Below are positions 25,706-35,414 of a stretch of DNA of 64,000 nt, piece after piece. The notes beneath the pieces are model-generated. The model did not search any database. It saw only the letters and a program-made list of their open reading frames with translations, and was not told where the DNA came from. The number at the start of each line of letters is the position of its first letter. The first letter of the stretch is position 1. Source of the DNA: Tritrichomonas musculus (taxonomy: Eukaryota; Parabasalia; Tritrichomonadida; Tritrichomonadidae); NCBI GenBank assembly GCA_039105265.1, contig JAPFFF010000038.1, positions 1,054,001-1,118,000 of the forward strand, in the 5' to 3' direction. The position numbers and the translations under genes are program-made.

Positions 25706-25990
25706 ATGACAAAACAAATTATTAATCAAGTTAAGAATGAAATAAATAATGTTGCCAGTGAAAAAGAAATCAAAATAAATATATCATTCAATGTTAATAA
25801 TACTCCTACGTATGAATTTCAATGCGAACCAAATAAGATCTGGTTAAACAATATTGAATTTCCATTAAATAGTAGCAATTTAATGGTTAATGCAACAGCT
25901 AATTTCATATTGATTAATACGACATTCTTTTCATCAAATGGTATCTTAGCTGAAGATAACACTAAGAATGAAATACATTCATTACGGTGA
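25706..25990 (+). CDS. Small strand-rich protein of the compact element
   Basis: Ninety-four residues (MTKQIINQVKNEINNVASEK) with beta-rich hydrophobic alternation (INISFNVNNTPTYEFQC, ANFILINTTFFSS). It lies between the integrase gene and the right terminal repeat. Not recognised. A faint likeness to the start of the 246-aa protein of element B (34674-35414) is not strong enough to call. Confidence 0.5.
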   Translation: MTKQIINQVKNEINNVASEKEIKINISFNVNNTPTYEFQCEPNKIWLNNIEFPLNSSNLMVNATANFILINTTFFSSNGILAEDNTKNEIHSLR

Positions 25991-26029
25991 AATACAAAAA
26001 GTTGATAGATATTTTTTCGGGTTGATAGA

Positions 26030-26373
26030 TAATCATTCGGTGGTAGTAGTGGTTATAAGTAGTTATCCATAGGATTTTCTTACAATGATGATTCTCTGGC
26101 ATTTTGGGCTGTTTGTTATATTGGGCTTCTCTGTGTGTAAATAGTGTAGTGTGTGCGTATTGGTGTTTTAAATCAATTGCTTATAGTATAGTGTATTCGG
26201 TGGGTTGTATGGACCTTGATGTGTGTTAATATATATTTTTTATATAAATTTGTTGAAAATGAAAACATCGCCAAAGTGATCTTATTTTTGTCGTTTTTAA
26301 GCTCCTTTGGTGCAAATGACCCCCAAAATGCCAGAGAATCATCATTGTAAGAAAATCCTATGGATAACTACTT
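26030..26373 (-). repeat. Right terminal inverted repeat of the compact element
   Basis: Reverse complement of 22705-23049 with only scattered differences. It contains the 52-bp sequence at both of its own ends (26057-26108 and 26322-26373). The flanking ATG at 26374 matches the ATG before 22705. Confidence 0.85.
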
Positions 26374-26516
26374 ATGATTCCATTTTTTATTCATCATTAA
26401 TAGTAAGGAATTATAATATTTTCTATCCGATATATGAATGAAGAGGTATTTTCAAACCCTGAATCTGTTTTTACAACTTCAATGATATTATAAGGTATTG
26501 TTCAATATAGCTCTGA

Positions 26517-26748
26517 AGTAGTATATACGAGTCGGTTTCCGCTGGGGCTGGCACCCACAGCGTCAACACGAACTCGTCATAAAAGAAAAAGAAAAGAAAA
26601 GAAAAAGAAAAGAAAAGAAAAAAGAAAAAAAAGAAAAAAATATTCTTGTTCTCACTACTGCTCCCCATCAATGAAACGGCACAGGTACCCCACCCCACAA
26701 CCGCCCATCTATGAAACGGCACAGGTACCAGCCCCGAGAATCTCGTAC
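26517..26748 (+). repeat. Left terminal inverted repeat of element B
   Basis: Starts AGTAGTATATACGAGTCGGT, contains a GC-rich segment, a GAAAA-type simple-sequence tract and two direct copies of ATGAAACGGCACAGGTACC spaced 40 bp apart (26667-26689 and 26707-26729). It pairs with 51775-52007. Confidence 0.93.
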
Positions 26749-29370
26749 TTATTTCTTCATATATATAGCATCGAAACAAATCATAGAACATTCATCACAA
26801 TCTAACTCAATATTATATATATCATAAGCACCAGAAGGTGGGTTAGTGTCTTTAAAGTATATTTCATCCAAATATGATTTTATTTGTTGAGGGTCAGACC
26901 ATTCAGTTGATATAAATCTAATAAAATGTAGCTTTTGAGTCTTGTCCTTGAATATCAATAAGTACTCCCCATCTGGAACAGGTTCATTATCACCTGTTGG
27001 ATCATTATCTAAATTATCAATAATTATGTGTTTCTCACTTGTAAAATAAGAGAATAGAAAATACCTATTATATTCATCAGTGACATCAGTAAATCCTGTA
27101 TAATATGCTTTCCATTCACTATCTGGGTCATTTTTCTCTTCTAATGCAGTTAACCTAGCTTCCATTGCTGCTATAGTATCTTTTAATGCGATATTTTCAC
27201 CCTCTAATGTCTCTATCCTACGTATAAGTACATCTAGACCTTCATTAGCTTCATCCACAGTAGGGTAATTATCAAACTCAGCCTCTAGCTCATTGACCTT
27301 CTCAGCTAACAACTTGAAACAAGGCTTGAGTGAATCCCTAAACATATTGCTGATATCCATAGCACCACTTAATGTCAAGGTTCCAGTATCAGGGTTATCA
27401 TTCTCATCAGTAAAAGGTAGTTCATCTAGTTGCTTATACTCTTCCTCACACCAGGTAATTATAGGTGTTATATCTTTGGTTATGCTTCTTGCTGTAGTAC
27501 CTGACATGAAGTTAATGCTATTTCTAACCAAATCACTCATACCTTTGGTTGACTTATGAGAGAATAACCTTTTAAGGAATCCTCCACCTTTTATGGTAGG
27601 AAAGCTTATACCATCTGGAAATAGCTGCATACCAATAGAACCTATTGACCCAGCAGTACCTGCAACTCCAAAAGCTAATGCAGTCCATGAGACTATACGT
27701 AAATTATCTACATCATCCTCCAGATGTTGAGTAACTTGTTCAGTCCTTGATACTCTACCTTTTAAGCTTTCCATAACAGTGTTCATTTCGTTAACATCAT
27801 AGCTAATAACATCTACATTGTTGGTAACTAAGTTTAAATCACTCCTCATAGTAGTAATATTATCAGCAGTAATTATCTTAGAGGAGGTAATATTATAATC
27901 AGTATATAAGGTTGTTGCCCCATTAGGATTTGGGGATACTTCATAAAATTGCTGCTTAATGATATACTCGAATGGGTTAGTAGTTGAATCCCAATGAACC
28001 TCATCTATTGGGTCAACATATTCATCAGCTAAATATATCTTAATATCCCTTGAGTCATTAGTAGTCGAAGCTGCATATGTATATTCAAGCTTTTCACATG
28101 AATCAAGTACACCATGTAAGAACAACCATACCTTGTCTCCTCCATTGCCTTCTTTTCCAGTAGGTCGAACTGAGAACCTATTTGCATTTTTAGAACCTTC
28201 AAGGGTAATATCAAGGTAGAGTTCATCAATAGCACTAGTTTCTAATTTATTAGTCGCATTATTCATCTTATAGCACCTTATTGCTTCAATATCATATCCA
28301 TCTTTTGTACCTCCTTGACTTGTTTGATATCCTAGACCATATTTCGAAAAAGGTTCTATCTCCCCTGTCTTTAATTTTACAAAACAGTCTATTTTACACT
28401 TACCTCCATGAATCATGTAATGTAGTATGTTATCAGGAGAGTAGTCATTAGGCTTATTAATCAGTTTCATGTTCCTCTCACTCCTCTTGACTTGTATGTA
28501 GGTACCATCTTCACCATACTCATTCTCCTTATTTAATCCATTAACTAATCTACCATTGATATGACCTTGTATGTTATCACCTACCCATTTTGTACCATCC
28601 CATGATAAAAACCACTTATTACCAAAACAATACTCATTAAACCTAAACTCTAAGTCATTAGGTATAGTATATCCAGTATCTATGTTCCATTGAAGTAACC
28701 AATATTTCTTGTTATCGATCTCAACCTGACTAGTTGATGTAGGCTTATATAAGTATAGTACATCGCTTTTACGTAAACTTAATGCATTATCAGCTTTTAT
28801 TATAGAACACTTTATTGCCTTCTCTGTCTGTAAAGAATCAGTTATATATTCATTCATTATGCTCAACTCCCCATTCAGCCACAAGGTATATGGGTTGAAG
28901 TCTAGTTTACTATCAAAAGCTATATTCATATATCCCATAATGGTACTATTATTTATACTGCATCCATTACTACTTTTAGTTATCAAAGGAGAATATACTT
29001 GACCATCCTTAACATATATGTAGAACTCCTTGACTAAATTACCACTTGTATCATATACTATATTCTTCCTCAATACTATCTTAAATATATTAGTCTGGGT
29101 TTTTATTTCGTTGAGCTTATTCATGAAGTCTTCAGGCAAATTAACAAACTTAAGGATATTGTAAGTTGTTGTTGAAGACTCAAATGATACATACTGTATA
29201 TTTTTATTTTTAATATCAACTTCTGGTAAACCTTCGACCTCATTAAATAAATGACCTGTCTGTACATAGTTATCTAAGTCACCCAAGGTTAATAACTGGC
29301 TACCTTTTCGAGTAGCATCCCCTATCTTAAACTGTATATCTCCTTTAAATCTTGTAGTAGTATCACTCAT
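26749..29370 (-). CDS. Fibre-like protein 1 of element B
   Basis: About 873 residues from the ATG at 29370 (MSDTTTRFKGD). The frame is open to 29457, but the upstream part overlaps the neighbouring gene, and the inner ATG lies 19 bp after its stop. A domain with YLYKPTSTSQ, WLLQWNIDTGY and FRFNEYCFGNKW, and another with QQFYEVSPNPNGATTLYTDY, recur in the 1778-aa neighbour, so the two are paralogues. After a glycine-rich hydrophobic stretch (ALAFGVAGTAGSIGSIGM), a coiled coil (ENIALKDTIAAMEARLTALE) precedes a compact C-terminal domain. The layout of shaft, trimer-like coiled coil and head suggests a receptor-binding fibre, by inference. The stop lies at the inner edge of the left terminal repeat. 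Confidence 0.8.
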   Translation of the reverse strand: MSDTTTRFKGDIQFKIGDATRKGSQLLTLGDLDNYVQTGHLFNEVEGLPEVDIKNKNIQYVSFESSTTTYNILKFVNLPEDFMNKLNEIKTQTNIFKIVLRKNIVYDTSGNLVKEFYIYVKDGQVYSPLITKSSNGCSINNSTIMGYMNIAFDSKLDFNPYTLWLNGELSIMNEYITDSLQTEKAIKCSIIKADNALSLRKSDVLYLYKPTSTSQVEIDNKKYWLLQWNIDTGYTIPNDLEFRFNEYCFGNKWFLSWDGTKWVGDNIQGHINGRLVNGLNKENEYGEDGTYIQVKRSERNMKLINKPNDYSPDNILHYMIHGGKCKIDCFVKLKTGEIEPFSKYGLGYQTSQGGTKDGYDIEAIRCYKMNNATNKLETSAIDELYLDITLEGSKNANRFSVRPTGKEGNGGDKVWLFLHGVLDSCEKLEYTYAASTTNDSRDIKIYLADEYVDPIDEVHWDSTTNPFEYIIKQQFYEVSPNPNGATTLYTDYNITSSKIITADNITTMRSDLNLVTNNVDVISYDVNEMNTVMESLKGRVSRTEQVTQHLEDDVDNLRIVSWTALAFGVAGTAGSIGSIGMQLFPDGISFPTIKGGGFLKRLFSHKSTKGMSDLVRNSINFMSGTTARSITKDITPIITWCEEEYKQLDELPFTDENDNPDTGTLTLSGAMDISNMFRDSLKPCFKLLAEKVNELEAEFDNYPTVDEANEGLDVLIRRIETLEGENIALKDTIAAMEARLTALEEKNDPDSEWKAYYTGFTDVTDEYNRYFLFSYFTSEKHIIIDNLDNDPTGDNEPVPDGEYLLIFKDKTQKLHFIRFISTEWSDPQQIKSYLDEIYFKDTNPPSGAYDIYNIELDCDECSMICFDAIYMKK

Positions 29371-29389
29371 TTTAGTTAAATAAAACTTC

Positions 29390-32300
29390 TCATTCGATGT
29401 TAGCACATTTAGCTTCAAGTGCTGCAAGTCTTGCCTCAAGAGTATCAATATATGCATCCTTCTGGTCTATCATTTCCTTCACTTCTACTTTAGTAATATA
29501 AGCAGTCATATCTATATCTTCTAATGGATGTTTTGTACTTGACTTATTTTCAAGCTCTTTGATTTTCTCGCACATGAATGCTATTGTACCCTTTAAAGTA
29601 TCGCGATATGTCTTTGCAATATTAATACATGTATCAAATGAAACCATCATCTTATCAGCATCCTTCATTGTTATTTCAAGTTCAGGTTCATCATCTGTTT
29701 CTTCATGATATGCCCATGCAAGAATCTTTTCTAATACATCTTCCTCTGCTAATGTCTCTGGGTTATCATTACGACGGAACCAACTTGGAATATTAAATAA
29801 TCCTATTCTATTTGCTACATATGCTTCTGCTGCTACTCCTGCTATAGCTGCTGCATCACCAGGATGATGTCTAACAAACTGCCATTGACCATGTAAGAAC
29901 CTTCTAGCAACATAACCTACTGCTCCCATAATAACCTGGGTAGTTGCACTTATAACACCATCTTGTTGGTACATTTCTATCACTCCATTCACAATATTAA
30001 TTACATGTAGTCTTCTTCTATCTATTGTAGCAACTACATTTCCATTATATAGTACTTGTGTTATTTCTTCACCAGTTGTTTCATCTAATGTGTCATTAAA
30101 AGCTAAAAGATTACCATGAGAATAAATATTATCCATTAGTTCTCCTCTTTGTTCATCACTCATTTGTTCTATCATTCTTGCTGTTATTGCTGGTGTTGTT
30201 CCTGGTACTGTCCAAGTATCTGTTGTGGCAACAAGGTCATAATGCTGATATCTAACTCCATTTGCATTGACTTCTATCTGTGAATTTATTCCAACAAATC
30301 GTACTTGACCTCCACTAATATTTGCTGTAGTTGGTGCTGAATAATCAATAGTAGCAACAATTGGATCAATAGTCTCTCCTCTATGATCAATAATATTTAT
30401 CCATGCTTCCATTGTTTGGTCATTCAAGTAAGGTTCTAATCCAATATCTCCATTTTGTACAAATGGTAAATTTAATCTGTCTTGCATAGATAATTGTTCA
30501 ATATCTCTCGCTGTGTATGTTGTTCCTTCCCATTCTATTGACCAATTATTATCAGTAGCTCTATGTATTCTATCTGTCATCTCAATATCAGCTGGTCTTA
30601 TTAGAGTCCTTCGTTGAAATACATTATTATGGATAATGAGTTGGTCATTATAAAACAAATCATACACATTAAACCACTCTCTTCCATGATATTGGATACG
30701 TAAGATATCAGGATGACTAGCAACTAATGCATTTCGTTCTGCTCTTGTCATATCTGCAATATCTTCTAAGGTATACTGGATTCCAGATATATTGATAACA
30801 GGAACTTGATTCCTAAGTGCAATCGTAGTTGAAGCTGTATTTGTCATTGTAGTCTGTGGTACAGTTATATCTGTTCGAATCTCATCTGTTTCATCTGTAA
30901 CAACCTGTGGCTGAACTTCTCTATGAGTTCTCTCTAATGATTGCTCAGTGGTTGTGATAGTATTTGTTGCATTATCAGTATCATTATCAGTTATTGTAAT
31001 CGAGGATGAATTAATATTTAATGTTTCAGTTCCATTTGTATCTGGTCTATTCCTAAAGAAGTGTAAGACATTCGAACCAAGTGTAGCAATAGCATTTCCT
31101 AACTGAGTCAGTGCATGTGTTGTCGAAAGGACAACCTGTGTAGCTGAGAATGTTGAAATAGCTCCAGCAACAGGATTTTGAACAGTTGTTGTTATTGGTA
31201 AAAATCTTTCCATAGTCATCTTATCAGCCTTCAAATCAACATTCACCAAAAACTTACCTTGAAAGCCACTACCTCCATCACCTGGATAACCACCACCACC
31301 ACCACCACCTCCTCCACCATTTCCTCCTGGACCTGCTGGGAAAGGTCTTGTTTGATATGTATTAATAGTTACAGAGTTATTGGACATATTTAATGTTGAA
31401 AGGGCACTTGCAATACAAACTGTTGATGCTAAAATATTTAATATACTATTCGCAACTGCTACACCTTGTTTAATACTATCAGTATATTCATTATACATGG
31501 CTTGAATTCTCATTTGTTCAACTAGATTATCAACTGTCTGTTTCAATAAAGCATAATCATAGGCTAATATATCTGTGATTCCACCAACAACATTTAAATC
31601 TCGACGCATAGTCATGATATTATCAGCCCATATAATCTTTGATGAATAAATATTATAATCTGTCGATATGGTAGTGCATTTTCTTGGGTCTGGCTCTACT
31701 TCATAAAATTGTTGTTGAATAATTATATCGAATGGATTAACTTTCACATCAAAATCAAATAATTCTTTCTCTATATATATTCGAATGTTCTTATGATTAA
31801 ATCCTTCAATGATTTTAATGGAATGCCTTTTTTCTCGATGATAATTAAATGATTCGAGACAAGGATTTGACCCATAGGTATGCATAACACCTGAATTAAT
31901 ACAATGAGTAGGATGACAATCCCATTTTAATTCAGTTATATTTCCATTAATATTTAGGTCAGCATAAACATATAATCCATCATCTGCATTTAATCCACTT
32001 GGTGCATCAACATACATTCTAGCTTGTTCATATTTATATCCATCTTGAGTAAAAGTACCTGAACCACTTGAATCAAAAGTTGCAGTTATTCCTTCACTTA
32101 GTATGGTTCCATCTTTCTTAACAACCCTCCAATTGGTAAGATAATCTTTCAAGATATGAGCATAATTATCATCATCTGTTAAATCTTCCTTTATTGTTCC
32201 TTTTATCCATCTCCCAATTCTTTCGTTATGTTTGATTGTTAAAGCAGGCGCACCGTTATTTGTGTTCATGTATGATATCTTTTCTGTACACATGTTTTGA

Positions 32301-34657
32301 CAATTATTTCCTGTCCAATTTTTACCATCCCATGTTAATTCCCAGTTATGACCAAATAGATAGTCTTTGAATCTAAATACTAAATTTTGTGGTATGTCAT
32401 AATCTTTATCTATATCCCATCTCATACAATAATAATTGGATTCTTCATACGTCTTAGATGGTCTATATAAATATAACTGGTCTGATTCCTTCAAGGTAAA
32501 ATACTTGGAGTCAGTTGATGGAGTAGAGGGAACAACATCATAGATTGTTTGATATTTGGAGACCAATGAGTTATATTGATTTCGAAATACTTCTAATATA
32601 TCATCATCAATCTCAATTACAATTTTATTTCCATCAGGGTCAACAATATCAAAGCTATTTTCATCATCAGTATTAACAACGTCATTATCATCAACTTCAA
32701 GTGTACGAGCATGAGGAGCAGGAGGATGTCGTGTAATCTTATTTACAATCCATTGGGCACCTCTTCCTATTGGTTCGAAAAGGGCAGCTATTAGAATTAC
32801 ACATAAACAAAATGCCCCAACGCCTAAACCCCCAGCGATTGCATATACAAGTATTACATAAACATACAGAATTAAATCAGAATAACCTCCTATATATTGC
32901 CAAAATTGAGCATCTATCCAATTTCCGCCTATCTGTATAATATTATTAACTAAATTCGGGTAGTTCATGATAAAATCAACTATGAAGTGCCATAAGTTGC
33001 TCCAAAATAATGTAAATGAGCTATATGCTATTTTAATCATTCGAATTCCTTCATTCTTTAATTCATCAATTTTGTTATTAAGTCTTGGTGTCAATTCTTT
33101 TATCTCATCAATGACCTGATGCAAATCTACATCCTTAAAGTCAGCATCTGCATCTTCTCCTCCAATATAAAAGATTACCCCCACTTTTTCATTATCTTTA
33201 ACAGCTTCATATGCAATATCCACAATACTATCAATACCATACCAGATAAAATAAAATAAGTTATATATAATCTTCATAAATTCTTTTGTCGCAAAAGCAA
33301 TTGTTTTATAAGTTAATTTAATAGGCTGTTTAGCAAGAGATAGGGTAGTTGAAATGATATTATACAATAAGTCTTTTATCCATCCTATTGTCTCTTTACT
33401 ATATAACCAAAACTTGGATACTGTTAATTTGAGTACTTCTGGTTCTATTATTTTTGGAATCGTATATTCTTCGAGTTTCTTTAATTCATCAATAGGAGGA
33501 ATTACATAAACCATATCTTCTTTGTTAACTAACTCTTTTGGTGGTTCAGTTGGAGTAGGCGTAGGTGTAGGTGTAGGGTCTGGAGTTGGCTCAGGTGTTG
33601 GAGTAGGTGGTGGTGTTTCATCAATTTCTATTTTAACCTCATGTATTTCTGGTTCACCAGTTGTTTTATTAATTAGGCACATGGAAGTATTACCACCTGT
33701 TAAGTTCAAGAGAGTCTCATAACTTATGGTTTGATCATTTAATGCATCTATCCATTTAGTAATATTAGCAGCTGTTGTATTTGTTTTCTCAGCAAAGTCT
33801 TTCATGTTATTTATCTTTGTCTCATTGACATCAAAGATAGTTTCATTAGTAGTTTCATTAACTTTTAAATCTACATATTTAATGGGCTCAATCTCAGTAA
33901 AATCAACAGTATTATTTTTTATCCACTTTGATATATTATCATTACTTGTACTTAACTCTTTTATTATAGTTTCCATGTTTTTAGGTTTTATTGTATCTGT
34001 TCCATAGGTAATTGCTTTGGTAGTTTCATCTACATGTTCGACAATTATTTTTAAGTCCTTTAATGTATTCCAATCGATACTTGGAACAATTGCATTATTA
34101 ACTTCATCTATATTTTGAATCATTAAATTCATAACATCTAACATACCTTTTTGATTCGCTGTTAATGCTTCTATTAACTTCTTATATGTACTAACATCAT
34201 ATTCTTCTTCTATTATATCTTTATCACTTATCTCTCCAGTGAAATATTTTAAGGTAGCTCCGGGTGCAATACCAGAATCTACATCTTCCCTCATTTTGGT
34301 TAAAAAGACTTCTAAATTTTTAGCACTGTCTCTTAATCTTTCATATAGTTTATTGAGACTAGCACAATATTGTATTTTTGTCGTTAGTGTACCATCAGTA
34401 TTCCATGTATATATACCTTTACCTCCCATAATGTTAAGAGCACCAAAAGACTCGAGCCCATTTTTATCCAGATAGTCACTAACCAATTTTATGTCTATCT
34501 CTTCCTTATTATATAAGCAACTGAATTTTGGATAATCTTTAGGGTCTCCACCTCTTATGATATCGATGTTGTTTTCATCATTAACACTTATCTCTATGTC
34601 TTTGTCTTTTAGCTTCTCTGTTTCTCCTGATAACAAAGAATAAACTTTAATTGACAT
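29390..34657 (-). CDS. Fibre-like protein 2 of element B, giant, with membrane segment
   Basis: About 1755 residues from the ATG at 34657 (MSIKVYSLLSGE). The frame is open to 34762, but that part overlaps the divergent gene. It has an N-terminal helical region, a Pro/Thr linker (PTPEPTPDPTPTPTPTPTEP), a strongly hydrophobic segment (LILYVYVILVYAIAGGLGVG) and then a domain shared with its neighbour (LYLYRPSKTYEE, MRWDIDKDYDIP, FRFKDYLFGHNW, QQFYEVEPDPRKC). A Gly-rich run (GGNGGGGGGGGGG) leads into a Thr-rich beta region, and a C-terminal coiled coil ends DTLEARLAALEAKCANIE. It is probably a large virion surface or spike protein. Tandem duplication with the 26749-29370 gene is clear. Confidence 0.8.
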   Translation of the reverse strand: MSIKVYSLLSGETEKLKDKDIEISVNDENNIDIIRGGDPKDYPKFSCLYNKEEIDIKLVSDYLDKNGLESFGALNIMGGKGIYTWNTDGTLTTKIQYCASLNKLYERLRDSAKNLEVFLTKMREDVDSGIAPGATLKYFTGEISDKDIIEEEYDVSTYKKLIEALTANQKGMLDVMNLMIQNIDEVNNAIVPSIDWNTLKDLKIIVEHVDETTKAITYGTDTIKPKNMETIIKELSTSNDNISKWIKNNTVDFTEIEPIKYVDLKVNETTNETIFDVNETKINNMKDFAEKTNTTAANITKWIDALNDQTISYETLLNLTGGNTSMCLINKTTGEPEIHEVKIEIDETPPPTPTPEPTPDPTPTPTPTPTEPPKELVNKEDMVYVIPPIDELKKLEEYTIPKIIEPEVLKLTVSKFWLYSKETIGWIKDLLYNIISTTLSLAKQPIKLTYKTIAFATKEFMKIIYNLFYFIWYGIDSIVDIAYEAVKDNEKVGVIFYIGGEDADADFKDVDLHQVIDEIKELTPRLNNKIDELKNEGIRMIKIAYSSFTLFWSNLWHFIVDFIMNYPNLVNNIIQIGGNWIDAQFWQYIGGYSDLILYVYVILVYAIAGGLGVGAFCLCVILIAALFEPIGRGAQWIVNKITRHPPAPHARTLEVDDNDVVNTDDENSFDIVDPDGNKIVIEIDDDILEVFRNQYNSLVSKYQTIYDVVPSTPSTDSKYFTLKESDQLYLYRPSKTYEESNYYCMRWDIDKDYDIPQNLVFRFKDYLFGHNWELTWDGKNWTGNNCQNMCTEKISYMNTNNGAPALTIKHNERIGRWIKGTIKEDLTDDDNYAHILKDYLTNWRVVKKDGTILSEGITATFDSSGSGTFTQDGYKYEQARMYVDAPSGLNADDGLYVYADLNINGNITELKWDCHPTHCINSGVMHTYGSNPCLESFNYHREKRHSIKIIEGFNHKNIRIYIEKELFDFDVKVNPFDIIIQQQFYEVEPDPRKCTTISTDYNIYSSKIIWADNIMTMRRDLNVVGGITDILAYDYALLKQTVDNLVEQMRIQAMYNEYTDSIKQGVAVANSILNILASTVCIASALSTLNMSNNSVTINTYQTRPFPAGPGGNGGGGGGGGGGYPGDGGSGFQGKFLVNVDLKADKMTMERFLPITTTVQNPVAGAISTFSATQVVLSTTHALTQLGNAIATLGSNVLHFFRNRPDTNGTETLNINSSSITITDNDTDNATNTITTTEQSLERTHREVQPQVVTDETDEIRTDITVPQTTMTNTASTTIALRNQVPVINISGIQYTLEDIADMTRAERNALVASHPDILRIQYHGREWFNVYDLFYNDQLIIHNNVFQRRTLIRPADIEMTDRIHRATDNNWSIEWEGTTYTARDIEQLSMQDRLNLPFVQNGDIGLEPYLNDQTMEAWINIIDHRGETIDPIVATIDYSAPTTANISGGQVRFVGINSQIEVNANGVRYQHYDLVATTDTWTVPGTTPAITARMIEQMSDEQRGELMDNIYSHGNLLAFNDTLDETTGEEITQVLYNGNVVATIDRRRLHVINIVNGVIEMYQQDGVISATTQVIMGAVGYVARRFLHGQWQFVRHHPGDAAAIAGVAAEAYVANRIGLFNIPSWFRRNDNPETLAEEDVLEKILAWAYHEETDDEPELEITMKDADKMMVSFDTCINIAKTYRDTLKGTIAFMCEKIKELENKSSTKHPLEDIDMTAYITKVEVKEMIDQKDAYIDTLEARLAALEAKCANIE

Positions 34658-34673
34658 TTTAGGATATAATAAA
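34658..34673. promoter_or_regulatory. 16-bp gap between divergent start codons
   Basis: Only 16 bp separate the ATG at 34657 (minus) from that at 34674 (plus), so leaders and initiators must overlap the opposite coding regions or be almost absent. Confidence 0.5.
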
Positions 34674-35414
34674 ATGCTAGTATCAGTACAAAGCACAAAT
34701 GCAGATGAATATAATAAGGTATCAGTTAATTTAGATATACCTTGGAAGTGTAAATATGTCAAGTATTATGTATCTTCATTAAGCACCTTGAGTAATATTC
34801 TGTTAACCAATGATGAAGATTATATTGAGATGTCAAGTGATTCAGTACCTATTAAAGCCTATTTTCGAACTCCTAAATTTTCTTATACAATCAAAGAATT
34901 ACAATCGGTATTAAATTTAATGTCTTGGTTTCAATGGGAGTATAAACAAGAAACAAGAACATTCCAAATAAAAACCACAATGAAGACTACCATTACGTCT
35001 TTAACTCATCGAGCTGCATTAGTAACTGGTCTTTATAATACTCCATTGCCTTTAGAGTTACCTGCTAATACAACCTATATAATAAAAGATATACCAATAT
35101 TAAATCATACTAAGTTGTATCTAGTATCACTACAAGGTAATGCCATATACTCGAATATAGGTGAACAGCAATATACACCTTCAGTTATAGGTACAATAAA
35201 TACCTTCACTGTAGATAAGAAACCACTTATCTATGATTTCGAGACTGAGGGTAAGCCTTTAAAAATAAAAACATTTACAGATTCATTAAAGTTTTTAGAA
35301 TTAAGTTTAGTAGATTTTCAATACCAGCCGATATTGTTAAAAAGTCCTTTGTTCATAACTATCAAAATTAAACCATCCAACTCGACTGATATCAATGATG
35401 TTATAACTAAGTAA
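34674..35414 (+). CDS. Strand-rich protein of element B, unknown
   Basis: The 246-residue protein is rich in alternating hydrophobic residues and looks all-beta (YVKYYVSSLSTLSNILL, LKFLELSLVDFQYQPILL, LFITIKIKP). The C-terminal pattern resembles the last strands of viral jelly-roll proteins, so a minor virion component is possible. No diagnostic motif. It starts 16 bp from the divergent giant gene and overlaps the polymerase gene tail to tail by 8 bp. Confidence 0.65.
   Translation: MLVSVQSTNADEYNKVSVNLDIPWKCKYVKYYVSSLSTLSNILLTNDEDYIEMSSDSVPIKAYFRTPKFSYTIKELQSVLNLMSWFQWEYKQETRTFQIKTTMKTTITSLTHRAALVTGLYNTPLPLELPANTTYIIKDIPILNHTKLYLVSLQGNAIYSNIGEQQYTPSVIGTINTFTVDKKPLIYDFETEGKPLKIKTFTDSLKFLELSLVDFQYQPILLKSPLFITIKIKPSNSTDINDVITK

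Larger units (their letters stand above)
22705..26373. mobile_element. Compact 3.7-kb Polinton-derived element (minor-capsid-like + integrase)
   Basis: The ends are inverted repeats of about 345 bp (22705-23049 and 26030-26373), nearly identical. Each begins and nearly ends with the same 52-bp sequence in opposite orientation. Inside are only three genes, all on the plus strand: a homologue of the 334-aa putative minor capsid protein of element B, an rve integrase and a 94-aa protein. The gene pair matches adjacent genes of element B. A 3-bp ATG flanks both outer edges and could be a target duplication, but is too short to be sure. It looks whole and recent. It has no polymerase, so replication would need help. 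Confidence 0.8.

Noticed and set aside
25706-25990. Homology of the 94-aa protein to the 246-aa protein of element B
   Set aside because: The likeness is limited to general beta-type composition and is not convincing by eye.
26471-26791. 106-aa minus-strand frame over the left end of element B
   Set aside because: It is the terminal repeat itself, with its simple-sequence tract translated; not a gene.
33522-33722. Plus-strand Gly/Val-rich frame
   Set aside because: Antisense of the Pro/Thr linker of the giant fibre-like gene.
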